60,249 nucleotides of DNA from Brevundimonas sp. (GCA_004296955.1 SCVB01000082.1:1-60249); one strand, 5' to 3'. Counted from the stretch's first letter, positions 35,786 through 48,096 are shown. Translations and numbers: made by a program. Notes: generated by a model not told the origin, from the sequence alone.

Positions 35786-37030
35786 TCAGGCGCCGGAAGC
35801 GGCCAGCGACGGAGCCTGGGCCCGGCGCGCGCCGAGACTGGCGTGGGAGGCGCCGGCCAGACCGGCCAGGCCCAGGAATTCCGGCCCGGACAGGCCGTGG
35901 ATGATCACCGAGCGGGTGACGGCCCGGGCGTTGACGACCGCCCGCTCGGCCCAGGCCGTGAACTCGCCATGGTCCAGCGGGTGCATGCCCGCCTCGAAGG
36001 CGACGCCCTGGAGCCGGACGCCGCGCAGGTCTTCGGGCGACCGGCCGGGGGCCTCGCGCAGCTTGCCGACGACGATGACGCAGAATGGCTTGATCAGCAC
36101 GGTGGCGGCGGCCAGGGCGCTGCCAGGCACGCCCTCGATGTCGTTGATCTCGCAGATCAGCCCCTTTTCGACGCCCCGCGTCGCTTCCTTGAAGCGGGCT
36201 ATCAGCGGCCCTCGCCCGCGCTGGCTGGACAGGGTGGTGTAGGACACCGGCAGGAAGAGGGTCGGCTGTTTGGCGTTGCCCTGTTCCGACCGCAGGCGGC
36301 TGACCCCGCGGGCGATGGTCGCCAGGTCGACCTTCTCGATGTCGGCGGTGGTCAGGTTCCGCAGCTCCTGGGGGCTGAGTTCGATTTCGCCCGGCATCAG
36401 CAGGACGCGGCGGGCGATCCGGAAGCCGATCTGGGCGAAGGTCCTCAGTTCGAAGACCGGCTCCAGCTGGCAGGACACCCGCAGGGTCCGCCCGTCGGCG
36501 GCGACGAACGGGTTCCACGGGGTCGGCAGCTCGTCCGGCTCCAAGGGAAGGACGGGCGGTTCGGTCCGGGCGGCGGCGGCGGCATAGTCCGGATCGATCC
36601 CGGCGGCGAAGATGCGGCCGCCGCTCAGGCTGGTCACCTCCATGACGTCGGCGGCCTCGGGGGCGGCTCCGCCGAGAAAGTGGCTCAGCAATTCGCGCAG
36701 ATACAGGAGGCAGGACACCTGGGCGCTGAACTTGCCCAGCCCGGGCTGGACCACGAGATAGTCGGTCGGGGACACCCGCTGGAAGAAGCCGCCGCCCTCG
36801 AGGTGGCGGGTCAGGGTGCGTTCGACGTGGTGGTAAATCTGTTCCTGGCGGCCTTCCCACCGGTCGCCGAGCCGCTCGGCGATGGCGTTCAGGCCGATCA
36901 GATTGATGCGGCCTTCCTCGAGCAGGCCCGAAGTCTGGAAGCGTTCGAGCGTGGGTCCAAGCTCGTGGGTGGAGAATCGCTCGACGCTCGGGCGGGCCTC
37001 CAGGCCATCGGCGACAAGGGAACTGGCCAT
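35786..37030 (-). CDS. Hypothetical protein, probable degenerate GGDEF-EAL
   Basis: 414 residues, soluble, no signal peptide. The N-terminal half (about 40-125: GRINLIGLNAIAERLGDRW…RTLTRHLEGGGFFQRVSPTDYLVVQPG) follows the order of a GGDEF domain, with the catalytic signature replaced by RVSPTDY. The C-terminal half (about 250-400: LFLPVSYTTL, KGLICEIND, LRGVRLQGVAFEAG) resembles EAL barrel strands without the EAL motif or metal residues. If so, it is a catalytically dead c-di-GMP-type protein acting as a sensor or adaptor. It lies downstream of ligA on the same strand. Confidence 0.6.
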   Translation of the reverse strand: MASSLVADGLEARPSVERFSTHELGPTLERFQTSGLLEEGRINLIGLNAIAERLGDRWEGRQEQIYHHVERTLTRHLEGGGFFQRVSPTDYLVVQPGLGKFSAQVSCLLYLRELLSHFLGGAAPEAADVMEVTSLSGGRIFAAGIDPDYAAAAARTEPPVLPLEPDELPTPWNPFVAADGRTLRVSCQLEPVFELRTFAQIGFRIARRVLLMPGEIELSPQELRNLTTADIEKVDLATIARGVSRLRSEQGNAKQPTLFLPVSYTTLSSQRGRGPLIARFKEATRGVEKGLICEINDIEGVPGSALAAATVLIKPFCVIVVGKLREAPGRSPEDLRGVRLQGVAFEAGMHPLDHGEFTAWAERAVVNARAVTRSVIIHGLSGPEFLGLAGLAGASHASLGARRAQAPSLAASGA

Positions 37031-37088
37031 TGGGCCATAGAAGCCAGCTTCGGTGATTTATTGATTAAGGGTGAGCGGCGCGATCCCG

Positions 37089-39683
<2,595 letters not shown>

Positions 39684-39759
39684 CTAGCATCGCTCCGGGC
39701 GGTTTCGAGGCCTCCCGGCCGGATTGCGGCCACAGTGTCCGGCATGACAGGGAGTTAAA

Positions 39760-39788
39760 CTGACACCGTCGCCGGGCTCCGCTAGCGT
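39760..39788 (+). promoter_or_regulatory. Candidate promoter for M28 peptidase gene
   Basis: CTGACAC (39760-39766), 14 nt, GCTAGCGT (39781-39788), close to TTGACGS-N14-GCTANAWC. A Shine-Dalgarno AAGGAG precedes the ATG at 39811, so this transcript would have a short leader. Confidence 0.45.
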
Positions 39789-39810
39789 CCGCCGGTCCCA
39801 AGGAGCCTCC

Positions 39811-40788
39811 ATGCGTCACGCCCGCCTTCTCGCCCTGTCCACCGCCCTCGGCGGCGCCCTGCTGCTCTCGGCCTGCGGCAGCCTGTTCGCGCCGGAAGCG
39901 CCGCCGCCCGCGGCCGCCGCGCCGGCGCCCTCGGCGATGCAGGCGCAACTGCTGGAAGACGTGCGCATCCTGTCCGCCGACGACATGCAGGGCCGCGACA
40001 CGGGCGCGCCGGGCGGCGAGATGGCCCGCAACTATATCGTCGGCCGGCTGGAGGGACTGGGCGTCGTCGCCCCGCCGATGGGCCGGCTGCAGCCGTGGGA
40101 GATGCAGGGCCGCACCCGCGCGGGACCGAAGACGTACAATGGCGTCAATGTCATCGGGGTGATCCCCGGCACGCGCGTGACCGACCGATACATCGTCGTC
40201 ACCGCCCACTACGACCATGTCGGGGTCAATCCCGAGGGGCAGGTGTTCAACGGCGCCGACGACAACGCTTCGGGCGTCGCCACCATGCTGGCCCTGGCGG
40301 CGGACCTGAAGCGCCAGGCCCCGGAGCACAGCGTTCTGATCGTGGCGCTCGACGGCGAGGAGCACGGCCTGCTGGGCGCGAAGCATTTCGTCGAGGCCCC
40401 GCCGGTGCCGCTCGAATCCATCGCCATGAACCTGAATTTCGACATGACGGCGCGGGCCGAGACGGACGGCAAGCTGTGGGTGACCGGCACCTACCAGAAC
40501 CCGAACCTGCGTCCGATCCTCGAGGGGATACCGGCCAATGGCGCAGTCGCCCTGGCCTTTGGCAAGGACACGCCGCAGGACACCGGCGAGGACAACTGGG
40601 TCGAGGCCTCGGACCACGCCGCCTTCTACCGGGCCCAGGTGCCGTTCCTCTATCTGGGGGTGAACTACCACCCCGACTATCACCGGCCGTCGGACGATTT
40701 CGAGAAGATCACCCCGTCGGTCTTCATCAGCGCCACCGAGCTTTCGATCGTCTCCTTCCGGGCGCTGGACGCGGCGCTGGACCGCTAG
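39811..40788 (+). CDS. M28 family metallopeptidase, lipoprotein
   Basis: 325 residues with a lipoprotein signal (LLLSAC, Cys at about 22). The dizinc aminopeptidase domain shows HYDHVG, DDNASGVATMLALA, the catalytic pair in LDGEEHGLLGAKHF, and a late YHPDYHRPSDD His motif. Exported and membrane-tethered, it probably trims peptides in the periplasm. Followed by another lipoprotein gene. Confidence 0.92.
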   Translation: MRHARLLALSTALGGALLLSACGSLFAPEAPPPAAAAPAPSAMQAQLLEDVRILSADDMQGRDTGAPGGEMARNYIVGRLEGLGVVAPPMGRLQPWEMQGRTRAGPKTYNGVNVIGVIPGTRVTDRYIVVTAHYDHVGVNPEGQVFNGADDNASGVATMLALAADLKRQAPEHSVLIVALDGEEHGLLGAKHFVEAPPVPLESIAMNLNFDMTARAETDGKLWVTGTYQNPNLRPILEGIPANGAVALAFGKDTPQDTGEDNWVEASDHAAFYRAQVPFLYLGVNYHPDYHRPSDDFEKITPSVFISATELSIVSFRALDAALDR

Positions 40789-40838
40789 CCCTCGACAGGG
40801 CGGCGGGGGCGTGATGGGTTGGGGTCAGGAGGGTCCCC

Positions 40839-41399
40839 ATGCGCATCCGAATTCTCGCCGCCGCCGGCCTCGTCGCCCTGATCGCCGTCGCCTCCTGCGA
40901 CCGGCCCGAGCGCAAGGCCGAGGCCCCGCCCGCGGCGACCGCGCCGGCGTTCAGCCATGAGATGAGCGGGGACCTGTCCGGCTACTACATGCCCGCCAGC
41001 GAGGTGCGGATCGGGAAGTGGTCGTTCGACCACATCTTCGTCGGCCAGGCGCACGAGTTCCAGGCCTGGGAAGGCGGCGGCCGGAGCGAAACCTTCGGCC
41101 CGGTGATGCTGCAGTTCGATGATGTCACCAGTCCCATGGTCCAGACCGAGCTCGGCGAGGCGCGCAGCATCACCGCCCGCGTTCTTCCGACGGCCTATAC
41201 GGTGACGGATACGGCCATCGCCTTCGAGGGCCGGTCTCCGGAACTGGGCGCCGTCCGGTTCGAGGGCGCGCTTGATCCCGGCGCCCTGGCGACCGCGCGG
41301 CGCAACCTCGGGGACGAAGGCGTGGTGGTCACGGGCCGGCTGACCGTCGGCGACGCCCCGGCGCAGAATGTGCAACTGCGCTGGTGGGCCGGCGACTGA
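40839..41399 (+). CDS. Hypothetical lipoprotein
   Basis: 186 residues with signal peptide and lipobox AVASC (Cys about 20). The mature part begins Pro/Ala-rich, then has a beta-rich domain (SGYYMPASEVRIGKWSFDHIFVGQ) with no family I recognise. GGAGG lies 8 nt upstream of the ATG. Likely co-transcribed with the M28 gene and with the small membrane protein that starts at its stop codon. Confidence 0.75.
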   Translation: MRIRILAAAGLVALIAVASCDRPERKAEAPPAATAPAFSHEMSGDLSGYYMPASEVRIGKWSFDHIFVGQAHEFQAWEGGGRSETFGPVMLQFDDVTSPMVQTELGEARSITARVLPTAYTVTDTAIAFEGRSPELGAVRFEGALDPGALATARRNLGDEGVVVTGRLTVGDAPAQNVQLRWWAGD

Positions 41400-41525
41400 A
41401 TGGGAAGACGCCATACCTTGGGGTTGGCGATCGTCTTGCTCATCGGCGTGATCCTTGGAATCGCCTACTGGGCGGGGCAGACAGGCTGTCCGCAGAATCA
41501 TCCCGGCTGCACAAGAGCCCGATAG
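41400..41525 (+). CDS. Putative 41-aa single-helix membrane protein
   Basis: Starts at the base right after the preceding stop (TGA-ATG). Encodes a short basic N terminus, one hydrophobic helix (LGLAIVLLIGVILGIAYWAG), and a short tail with two Cys (GCPQNHPGC). Immediate adjacency implies translational coupling to the lipoprotein gene. No homology evidence available. Confidence 0.5.
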   Translation: MGRRHTLGLAIVLLIGVILGIAYWAGQTGCPQNHPGCTRAR

Positions 41526-41529
41526 CCGG

Positions 41530-43038
41530 TCAGTCGCCGGACCGGATATCCAGCTTCAGCCCCATCGCCTCGGCCAGGGCCTTGCCGCGGCGGCGCGTCT
41601 GTTCGCCCAGCAGCACGTCGGCGTAGCCCTCGCTGGCGCTGAGGATCAGGGCGCCGTCCTCCACCCGGGCGCGGGCGTTGACCAGCAGCTGCGGCGAACG
41701 GCCCGACAGGTCGCAGGCCAGGCGGATAGCCAGGCCGAGGGCGCGGGCGCCCTGGCGCTGGTCGTCGTCCAGCAGCCGGCCGATGGTGTTGGACTCCGGC
41801 GTCGAGACGGACCCGCCGTAGCGGGCGTTGACCGCCACGGCGAGGAAGGCGCGTTCGGCGTGGGTCTGGCCCGGCACCGGCGCCCGCAGGACCTGGTCGA
41901 AGGCCAGCTCGACCCGGTGGTCGGGATGCAGCCGGGCCCCGAGATCGGCGAGGCGGCAGGCGGCGTCGGCAAGGACTCGGTCGCGGTCGCGGTCGAACAC
42001 CGGCGGCAGGGCGGCCATCAGGGGGGCGATCCAGCCGTTCAGGGCGCCGGGCAGGGTGGGGGAGATGCCCTGGCGCGCGCCGAGGGCGGTGCAGCCCGCC
42101 AGCAACGGATCGGCGGCTGCGATCTCGGGCTCCAGCGCCTCGTACAGCAGGCCCTCGCGCACGCCCCAGGCCGACAGGACGATGCGCTTGAGTCCCAGCC
42201 GCTCGATCAGCCCCTCCAGCACCAGGGCGGCGTGGGGCAGGGTCTCGGCGCGCTTCTTCGACAGGCCGGGCCATTTCTCGAGCGAGGTCTTCGAGGCCCG
42301 GGCGATCAGCCGGGCCGTGCCCAGCACCTCGGCGGCGTCCATCTCATACTGGTGCACGATGCGCAGCGGATAGGCGCTGACGCCCATATGCACCTGGGCC
42401 AGGGTCCGCCAGGCGCCGCCCACGGCGTAGAGGGTGTCGGCGCGGTAGTCGTCCGCAGCCTCGAGCCGTTCGGCGATGGCCGCGCGCAGCCGGTCCGCGT
42501 CGAAGCCGCGCGCATCGGCCAGGGCGAAGGGGCCGAGCGGCAGGGTGACGCCGCGGCCGACCTCGCCGTCGGCGAGGCGCACCAGTTCGAGGCTGGAGCC
42601 GCCCAGATCGCCCGCAACGCCGTCGGCCATGGGGATGCCGGCGAGGACGCCGAGGGCGGCGTAGCGGGCCTCCTCCTCGCCCGAGAGCACGCGGATCCGG
42701 AGGCCGGTTTCGGCCGCGACCCGATCGCAGAACTCACGGCCGTCCGCGGCTTCGCGGACGGCGGCCGTGGCGGCGACGAAGGTGTGGGCCGGCTGCACCC
42801 CCTCGATCACGGCGGCGAAACGCTTCAGGGCGGTCAGGGCCTGGGCCGCGCCCTCGACGGACAGCCGGCCGGTCGTCGCCAGGTCGCGGCCGAGGCCGGC
42901 GAGGACCTTTTCGTTGAACACCGTCCAGATGGCGCGACCTTCCAGCCGGTACAGGACCAGACGGACGGAGTTGGAGCCGATGTCGATGGCGGCGACGTCC
43001 CGGGGCGCGCCGATCGCCGTGAGCAGGGCCTCGGGCAT
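41530..43038 (-). CDS. ppx: Exopolyphosphatase (Ppx/GppA family)
   Basis: 502 residues of the ASKHA fold, releasing phosphate from polyphosphate or hydrolysing pppGpp. Seen: phosphate-binding loops AIDIGSNSVRLVLY at the N terminus and GDLGGSSLELVRL, with a C-terminal HD-like helical domain. The open frame continues upstream to 43518, but that part overlaps ppk; ATG 43038 shares one base with the ppk stop (TGATG), giving a coupled ppk-ppx pair. Confidence 0.94.
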   Translation of the reverse strand: MPEALLTAIGAPRDVAAIDIGSNSVRLVLYRLEGRAIWTVFNEKVLAGLGRDLATTGRLSVEGAAQALTALKRFAAVIEGVQPAHTFVAATAAVREAADGREFCDRVAAETGLRIRVLSGEEEARYAALGVLAGIPMADGVAGDLGGSSLELVRLADGEVGRGVTLPLGPFALADARGFDADRLRAAIAERLEAADDYRADTLYAVGGAWRTLAQVHMGVSAYPLRIVHQYEMDAAEVLGTARLIARASKTSLEKWPGLSKKRAETLPHAALVLEGLIERLGLKRIVLSAWGVREGLLYEALEPEIAAADPLLAGCTALGARQGISPTLPGALNGWIAPLMAALPPVFDRDRDRVLADAACRLADLGARLHPDHRVELAFDQVLRAPVPGQTHAERAFLAVAVNARYGGSVSTPESNTIGRLLDDDQRQGARALGLAIRLACDLSGRSPQLLVNARARVEDGALILSASEGYADVLLGEQTRRRGKALAEAMGLKLDIRSGD

Positions 43039-45260
43039 CAACGCTTCTTCCGCGAGGGCTCGTAGCTGAGGTGGCCCGGCAGGGTCTTCACCTTGCGGCC
43101 CCGGCCCGAAAGGCTGGGATTGGTCATGAAGTATTTGTGCGCCGAGAAGGGCCGTTCGGGATCGACGGGCGTCACCCGGCGGTAGCCGCCGTCCGCTTCC
43201 AGCACCCAGCTCTGGGTGTCGTCCTTGAGGTTGGCGACCATGATCTGGTCCAGCACCTGGTCGTGGACCGTGGCGTTCAGCACCGGCGTCATCAGCTCGA
43301 CGCGGCGGTTCAGGTTGCGCGTCATCCAGTCGGCCGAGGAGATGAACACCCTGGCCTTGTCGTGGGGCAGGTCGCGGCCGTTGGCGAAGGCGATGATGCG
43401 GCTGTGCTCGAGGAAACGGCCGACGATCGACTTGACCCGGATGTTCTCGCTCAGGCCCGGCACGCCGGGGCGCAGACAGCAGATGCCGCGCACCACCAGC
43501 TCGATGCGCACGCCCCACTGGCTGGCGCGGTACAGGGCGTCGATGATTTCGGGATCGACCAGGGCGTTGAGCTTCACCCAGATCGCCGCCGGCTTCCCCT
43601 TGGCGGCGGCCGACATCTCCTTGCCGATCAGCTCGATCAGCGTCCGCTTCATGTTGAGGGGCGAGACGACCAGCTGCTCAAGCTCGTCGGGCTGGGCGTA
43701 GCCGGTGATGTAGTTGAACACCCGTCCCGCATCGCGGGCCAGCACCGGGTCGCAGCTGAACAGCGACAGGTCGGTGTAGATGCGCGCCGTGATCGGGTGA
43801 TAGTTGCCGGTGCCGAAATGGCAGTAGGTCTTCAGCGCGTCGCCCTCGCGCCGGACCACGACGCTGAGCTTGGCGTGGGTCTTCCATTCCACGAAGCCGA
43901 AGACGACGTGCACCCCGGCCCGCTCCATGGCCCGGGCCCAGCGCAGGTTGGCCTCCTCGTCGAACCGGGCCTTGATCTCGACCAGGGCGGTGACGTTCTT
44001 GCCGTTCTCGGCCGCCTCGATCAGGGCGGCGACGATGGGACTGTCCTTGGACGTCCGGTACAGCGTCTGTTTGATGGCGATGACGTGCGGGTCGCGGGCG
44101 GCCTGGCGCAGGAACTGGACCACCACGTCGAAGCTCTCGAACGGGTGGTGGATCAGCATGTCCTTTTCGCGCACGGCCGCGAAGATGTCGCCGCCGTTGT
44201 CGCGCACGCGCTCGGGGTAGCGCGGCTCATAACCCTTGAACTTCAGGTCGGGATGGCCCGAGGGGATGAGCTCCGCCAGCTGGGCCAGGCCCAGCATGCC
44301 GTCGACCAGCACGGTGTCCTGGGGCGCCGCGTCCAGCTCATTGGTGATGAAGGTGCGCAGGTCGTCGGGCATGGACGCCTCGATCTTGATGCGCACGACC
44401 GAGCCGAGCCGGCGCTGCTTCAGCGCCTCCTCGAACTCCATGACCAGGTCCTCGGCCTCCTCCTCGATCTCGATGTCGCTGTCGCGGATCAGGCGGAAGA
44501 CGCCGCGCTCCAGCACGTCGCAGCCCGGGAACAGATGGTCGATGAAGAGCGTCAGCAGGCTCTCCAGCGTCAGGAAGCGGCGCTTGCCGGGCGTCGAACG
44601 GCCGTCGGTCGCCAGGGGCCAGAACCGCTTCACCTGGGTCGGCACCGGGACCAGGGCGTAGAGGGTCCGGTTGTCCGAGCGCCGCTTCAGCTTCAGCGCC
44701 AGCGAGAAGCCGAGGTTGGGCAGGAAGGGGAAGGGGTGGGCCGGGTCGATCGCCATCGGCGTCAGCACGGCGAACAGCTGGTTCAGGAATTCCGGCTCCA
44801 GCCGCTCCCGCTCGGTCTTGGTGATGCGGGCGGCGTCGACGACCTCGATGCCGACGCCCGTCAGCTCCTTGCGCAGCTTGCGCCAACGGCGCTGCTGCTC
44901 GGCCATCAGGGCCCCGGCCGCGACATTGACCTTGTCGAGCTGTTCGGCGGCGGTCAGTCCGTCGGCCGACAGGACCCGCACCCGTTCGCGCACCTGGCCC
45001 TTGAGGCCGGCGACCCGGGTCATGAAGAACTCGTCGAGATTGTTGGCCGAGATCGACAGGAAGCGCAGCCGCTCCAGCAGGGGGTGGCCGGGATTGGCGG
45101 CCTCCTCGAGCACGCGCCCGTTGAAGGCCAGCCAGGAAATCTCGCGGTTGAAGAAGCGGGTCGGCGAGGCCATCAGGGCCTCGGACAACTCCAGCTGCGG
45201 GGCGCGCGAGGAGGGGACCTCCTCACCCGTGGTCGAGTCGCTGATCGCCGCATCGCTCAT
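43038..45260 (-). CDS. ppk1: Polyphosphate kinase 1
   Basis: About 740 residues. Starts near [19 protein letters not shown], the PPK1 N-terminal signature, and continues with [14 protein letters not shown]. It carries the phosphorylated-His loop in [13 protein letters not shown], the HFGTGNYHP motif and a late [14 protein letters not shown]. It makes polyphosphate from ATP. ATG 45260 (MSDAAIS) is preferred over an upstream ATG at 45296. Confidence 0.96.
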   Translation of the reverse strand: MSDAAISDSTTGEEVPSSRAPQLELSEALMASPTRFFNREISWLAFNGRVLEEAANPGHPLLERLRFLSISANNLDEFFMTRVAGLKGQVRERVRVLSADGLTAAEQLDKVNVAAGALMAEQQRRWRKLRKELTGVGIEVVDAARITKTERERLEPEFLNQLFAVLTPMAIDPAHPFPFLPNLGFSLALKLKRRSDNRTLYALVPVPTQVKRFWPLATDGRSTPGKRRFLTLESLLTLFIDHLFPGCDVLERGVFRLIRDSDIEIEEEAEDLVMEFEEALKQRRLGSVVRIKIEASMPDDLRTFITNELDAAPQDTVLVDGMLGLAQLAELIPSGHPDLKFKGYEPRYPERVRDNGGDIFAAVREKDMLIHHPFESFDVVVQFLRQAARDPHVIAIKQTLYRTSKDSPIVAALIEAAENGKNVTALVEIKARFDEEANLRWARAMERAGVHVVFGFVEWKTHAKLSVVVRREGDALKTYCHFGTGNYHPITARIYTDLSLFSCDPVLARDAGRVFNYITGYAQPDELEQLVVSPLNMKRTLIELIGKEMSAAAKGKPAAIWVKLNALVDPEIIDALYRASQWGVRIELVVRGICCLRPGVPGLSENIRVKSIVGRFLEHSRIIAFANGRDLPHDKARVFISSADWMTRNLNRRVELMTPVLNATVHDQVLDQIMVANLKDDTQSWVLEADGGYRRVTPVDPERPFSAHKYFMTNPSLSGRGRKVKTLPGHLSYEPSRKKR

Positions 45261-45315
45261 GGGGACGGTTCTGACCCGGCGCGGCGCAGGCCGCAACCTT
45301 GCAGTGACGCGCGAA

Positions 45316-45347
45316 GACGCCGCCCGACCTTGCGGTCGGACGGCGTC
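45316..45347 (-). terminator. Hairpin terminator downstream of the first rcnB-like gene
   Basis: GACGCCGCCCGAC and GTCGGACGGCGTC pair over 13 bp with one mismatch. On the minus strand it is followed by TTCGCGCG. A perfect 16-bp palindrome, CCTCCGTATACGGAGG, lies between it and the rcnB stop (45349-45364). Confidence 0.6.
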
Positions 45348-45366
45348 TCCTCCGTATACGGAGGGC

Positions 45367-46437
45367 TTACCAGCTCCAGGCGTCGAAGATGACGTCGATG
45401 ATGTAGCCGTCGTATTCGTCGATCAGATAGATGTGGTTGTCGACCAGCACCCAGCGCGTGCCCTCGGGCGGATAGCCGAGGCCGTAGGTGCGCCAGTCGT
45501 CCAGCTGGTAGCGCCAGAAGATCGACGGCAGGTACTCGCCGACGTGATAGCGCTGGCCCCAGTAGTTCCGCGGCACCTGGTAGTAGCCGTAGCCCGGCGC
45601 GAAATAGAAGCCGATGCGGAAGCCGCTGTAGCCGCGGAAGCGACGGTCGTTGCGCCACCAGTCGCCGCGATGGCTCCGGTTCCAGTTCCGCCGCCACTGG
45701 TCGCTGTTGAAGCGGTTGCGGAAGTCGCGGTACTCGCGGCGGTCCTGACGCCGTTCCTGCCGATCCTCGCGGCGGTCGTTGCGACGGTCGTCACGACGGT
45801 CGTTCCAGCGATCATCGCGGTCGCCCCAGCGGTCCTGCGGGCGGTCCGGACGGTTCGGGCGGTCGGGCCGGTCGGGCCGGTTCGGACGATCCGGACGGTA
45901 GCCGTCGTTGTCGGGGCGGTTCGGACGAGTTCCGCCGGTGTCCGGCCGATTGGGCCGGTCGGGCCGGTCGGGGCGGTTGGGTCGGTCAGGCCGGTCAGGA
46001 CGATCCGGACGGTTTCCGCCGCCAGCGTCGGGCCGGTTCGGACGGTCGGGCCGGTCAGGCCGGTTTCCGCCGCCGCCGGTCTCGGGCCGGTTCGGCCGAT
46101 CAGGCCGGTCGGGACGATCCGGGCGGTCCGGACGGCCGCCGCCGTCGGGCCGGTTTGGACGATCGGGCCGGTCAGGCCGGTCAGGACGATCCGGGCGGTT
46201 CGTCCCGCCGCCGGAGTCCGGCCGGTTCGGACGGTTGGCGCCGCCGGGGCCGGTCGCGGGCCGGGGCGGGCGCACAGGCTGCTCGGCGCGGGCCTCGTTG
46301 GCCTCGTCGCCGTTCTGACGGGCGGCGCCGCGTCGGCCGCCGCCGCGTTCCCCGTCCTGGGCCAGGACGGACAGCGGCGTCAGGGCCGGCACGGCGAAGG
46401 CCGCGATCGCGGCGGCCATCATCAATGAGCGTTTCAT
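45367..46437 (-). CDS. RcnB-like periplasmic protein with long RPDRPNRP repeat
   Basis: 356 residues: signal peptide ending near VLAQD; a Gly/Arg-rich segment; about 150 residues of RPDRP/RPNRP repeats (roughly 60-215); an Arg/Asp-rich segment (about 215-270); and a C-terminal RcnB domain ([23 protein letters not shown]…[19 protein letters not shown]…[19 protein letters not shown]). RcnB in E. coli modulates nickel/cobalt export. The repeat makes an alternating-charge, proline-stiffened linker. A hairpin terminator lies just downstream. Confidence 0.88.
   Translation of the reverse strand: MKRSLMMAAAIAAFAVPALTPLSVLAQDGERGGGRRGAARQNGDEANEARAEQPVRPPRPATGPGGANRPNRPDSGGGTNRPDRPDRPDRPDRPNRPDGGGRPDRPDRPDRPDRPNRPETGGGGNRPDRPDRPNRPDAGGGNRPDRPDRPDRPNRPDRPDRPNRPDTGGTRPNRPDNDGYRPDRPNRPDRPDRPNRPDRPQDRWGDRDDRWNDRRDDRRNDRREDRQERRQDRREYRDFRNRFNSDQWRRNWNRSHRGDWWRNDRRFRGYSGFRIGFYFAPGYGYYQVPRNYWGQRYHVGEYLPSIFWRYQLDDWRTYGLGYPPEGTRWVLVDNHIYLIDEYDGYIIDVIFDAWSW
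45792..46272 (-). repeat. Coding tandem repeat (RPDRP/RPNRP units)
   Basis: Low-complexity DNA of short degenerate units such as CGGTCGGGCCGGTCGG, encoding the Arg-Pro-Asp/Asn repeat in the RcnB-like protein. The irregular mix of D and N and codon variation suggest slippage and divergence. It is coding sequence, not a CRISPR array. Confidence 0.75.
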
Positions 46438-46544
46438 TCTCGTCTACTTCCCCGCACGCCCCTGTCAGACGGCTTGCGGTCAAGGTCGCGTTTTCATCAT
46501 GAACCGTGACTGAACAAGAAGCGTCCGCCGCCTCCGGAACCGGA

Positions 46545-46580
46545 AACAAAAACGCCCCGCGGGCCGGAGCCCGCGGGGCG
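46545..46580 (-). terminator. Rho-independent terminator of the second rcnB-like gene
   Basis: On the minus strand a perfect 12-bp stem (CGCCCCGCGGGC / GCCCGCGGGGCG, 4-nt loop) is followed directly by TTTTTGTT. It lies 24 nt after the stop of the gene at 46605-47204 and isolates it from the other rcnB-like gene. Confidence 0.9.
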
Positions 46581-46604
46581 GAGAACTTCGTCGCTCTGTC
46601 GGCC

Positions 46605-47204
46605 CTAGTAGACGCCCGACAAGACGCTGGCGATCAGGCCGGTCGCGATGGCGATCAGCACGATGTCGCTGCCGGCATGAACGTAGCGATAGCCATGCGG
46701 CGCCGGACGCAGGCCGTAGGCGTAGGGATCGCGCACATAGTAGCTGCGGTAGGCGTGCGGCAGATAGTAGCCGCGCTGCCAGCGTTGGGTCGAGTAACGC
46801 GGCTCGACGCGATAATAGCCATAGCTCGGGGCGTACCAGTAGCCGCTGCGGGCGCCGCGGTAGTCGCGGAAATCGTTGCGGCCGCGCCACCAGTCGCGGT
46901 TGTTGCGATCCCAGCGCTGTTCACGGCGATAGTCCCGACGGTCCTCGCGGCGTTCCTCGCGGAAGTCGCGGCGATCGTCACGCCGGTCCTGGCGATAGTC
47001 GCGTCGGTTGTCGTATCGGCCGTTGCGCCAGTCGCGACGGTCTTCGCGCCGTTCCTGGCGGTAATCCCGACGATCGTCGCGGCGGTCCTCGCGATAATCC
47101 CGACGGTTTTCCCGGCGGTCGCCGCGGCTCTGGGCCTCGGCCGCCATCGGGGCGGCGGTGGCCAGCACCAGTCCCAGCACCGCAGCCCTGGTCAAGCGGT
47201 TCAT
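46605..47204 (-). CDS. RcnB-like periplasmic protein with DRRDYRED repeat
   Basis: 199 residues: signal peptide to about MAAEAQS, a long Arg/Asp repeat of DRRDYRQ/ERREDRRD type (about 25-110), then a short aromatic RcnB domain (YWYAPSYGYYRVEPRYSTQRWQRGYYLPHAYRSYY) and a final hydrophobic helix (IVLIAIATGLIASVL). ATG 47204 has AGGAG 7 nt upstream; the GTG at 47210 is too close to it. A paralogue of the neighbour with a different charged linker. Confidence 0.85.
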   Translation of the reverse strand: MNRLTRAAVLGLVLATAAPMAAEAQSRGDRRENRRDYREDRRDDRRDYRQERREDRRDWRNGRYDNRRDYRQDRRDDRRDFREERREDRRDYRREQRWDRNNRDWWRGRNDFRDYRGARSGYWYAPSYGYYRVEPRYSTQRWQRGYYLPHAYRSYYVRDPYAYGLRPAPHGYRYVHAGSDIVLIAIATGLIASVLSGVY

Positions 47205-47376
47205 GATCACTCTCCTGCTGAGGGACGGCGACGGAAAACCGGGTCCGGCCCGTTAATCATGGCCCAAGCTCTCGCCCGGCGGATGAACTCTCCCTGAACG
47301 CGAATGTCAGGTTCGGCCGCCATTGCGCGCGCACGCGGACCAGCCCACCTGTGACCCGACTTCACAGGACGCTCGC

Positions 47377-48096
47377 ATGACCACGCCGATCGAACTCTGG
47401 TACTGGCCCACGCCCAACGGCTGGAAGATCTCCATCGCCCTAGAGGAGATGGGCCTCCCCTATGAGATGAAGCCGGTGAACATCGGGGCGGGGGAGCAGT
47501 TCGACGCCGCCTTCCTGGCCATCAGCCCCAACGGCCGGATGCCGGCGATCATTGATCCGGACGGACCGGACGGCCAGCCGCTGTCGATCTTCGAGTCCGG
47601 GGCCATTCTGCAATACCTCGGCGTCAAGTCCGGCCAGTTCTATCCGCAGGACCCGCGCGGCAAGGCCGAGGTCGACCAGTGGCTGTTCTGGCAGGTCGGC
47701 GGCCTGGGACCGATGGCCGGCCAGACCCATCATTTCCGCCAGTACGCGCCCGCCATCGTCAAGGATCAGCGCCACATCGCCTATGGCGTCCGCCGCTATA
47801 CGGACGAGACGCACCGTCTCTATGGCGTGATGGACCGGCGGCTGGCGGATCGCGACTATCTGGCGGGCGACTATTCCATCGCGGACATGGCGGCCTGGCC
47901 GTGGGTGTTGCCGCAGCTGCAGGGACAGGACCTCGGGGAGTTTCCGAACCTGAAGGCCTGGATGGACCGGGTTGGCGCGCGGCCCGCCGTGATCGCCGGC
48001 CGGGCCCTGGGCGATGAGATGCGCCGCAACCTCGCCTCCTCGGGCAAGGCGGCGGAGGCGGCGCGCAAGGTGCTGTTCGGACAGCGGGCGCGGTAA
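47377..48096 (+). CDS. Glutathione S-transferase (YfcG/Ure2p-like)
   Basis: A 239-residue GST. The thioredoxin-like N-terminal domain (IELWYWPTPNGWKISIALEEMGLPYE…SPNGRMPAI…SIFESGAILQYL) has the NGWK active-site motif of the nu-class YfcG/YghU group. The C-terminal all-helical domain contains GPMAGQTHHFRQYAP, also typical of that group. Probable disulfide-bond reductase. ATG 47377 is chosen over codons extending to 47323. Confidence 0.92.
   Translation: MTTPIELWYWPTPNGWKISIALEEMGLPYEMKPVNIGAGEQFDAAFLAISPNGRMPAIIDPDGPDGQPLSIFESGAILQYLGVKSGQFYPQDPRGKAEVDQWLFWQVGGLGPMAGQTHHFRQYAPAIVKDQRHIAYGVRRYTDETHRLYGVMDRRLADRDYLAGDYSIADMAAWPWVLPQLQGQDLGEFPNLKAWMDRVGARPAVIAGRALGDEMRRNLASSGKAAEAARKVLFGQRAR

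Noticed and set aside
43039-43518. Upstream extension of the ppx frame
   Set aside because: Lies within ppk in another frame; the start at 43038 fits the Ppx N terminus and the coupled stop/start.
45792-46272. Short regular repeats suggestive of a CRISPR array
   Set aside because: Units are contiguous, degenerate, in frame and encode RPDRP repeats; there are no unique spacers.
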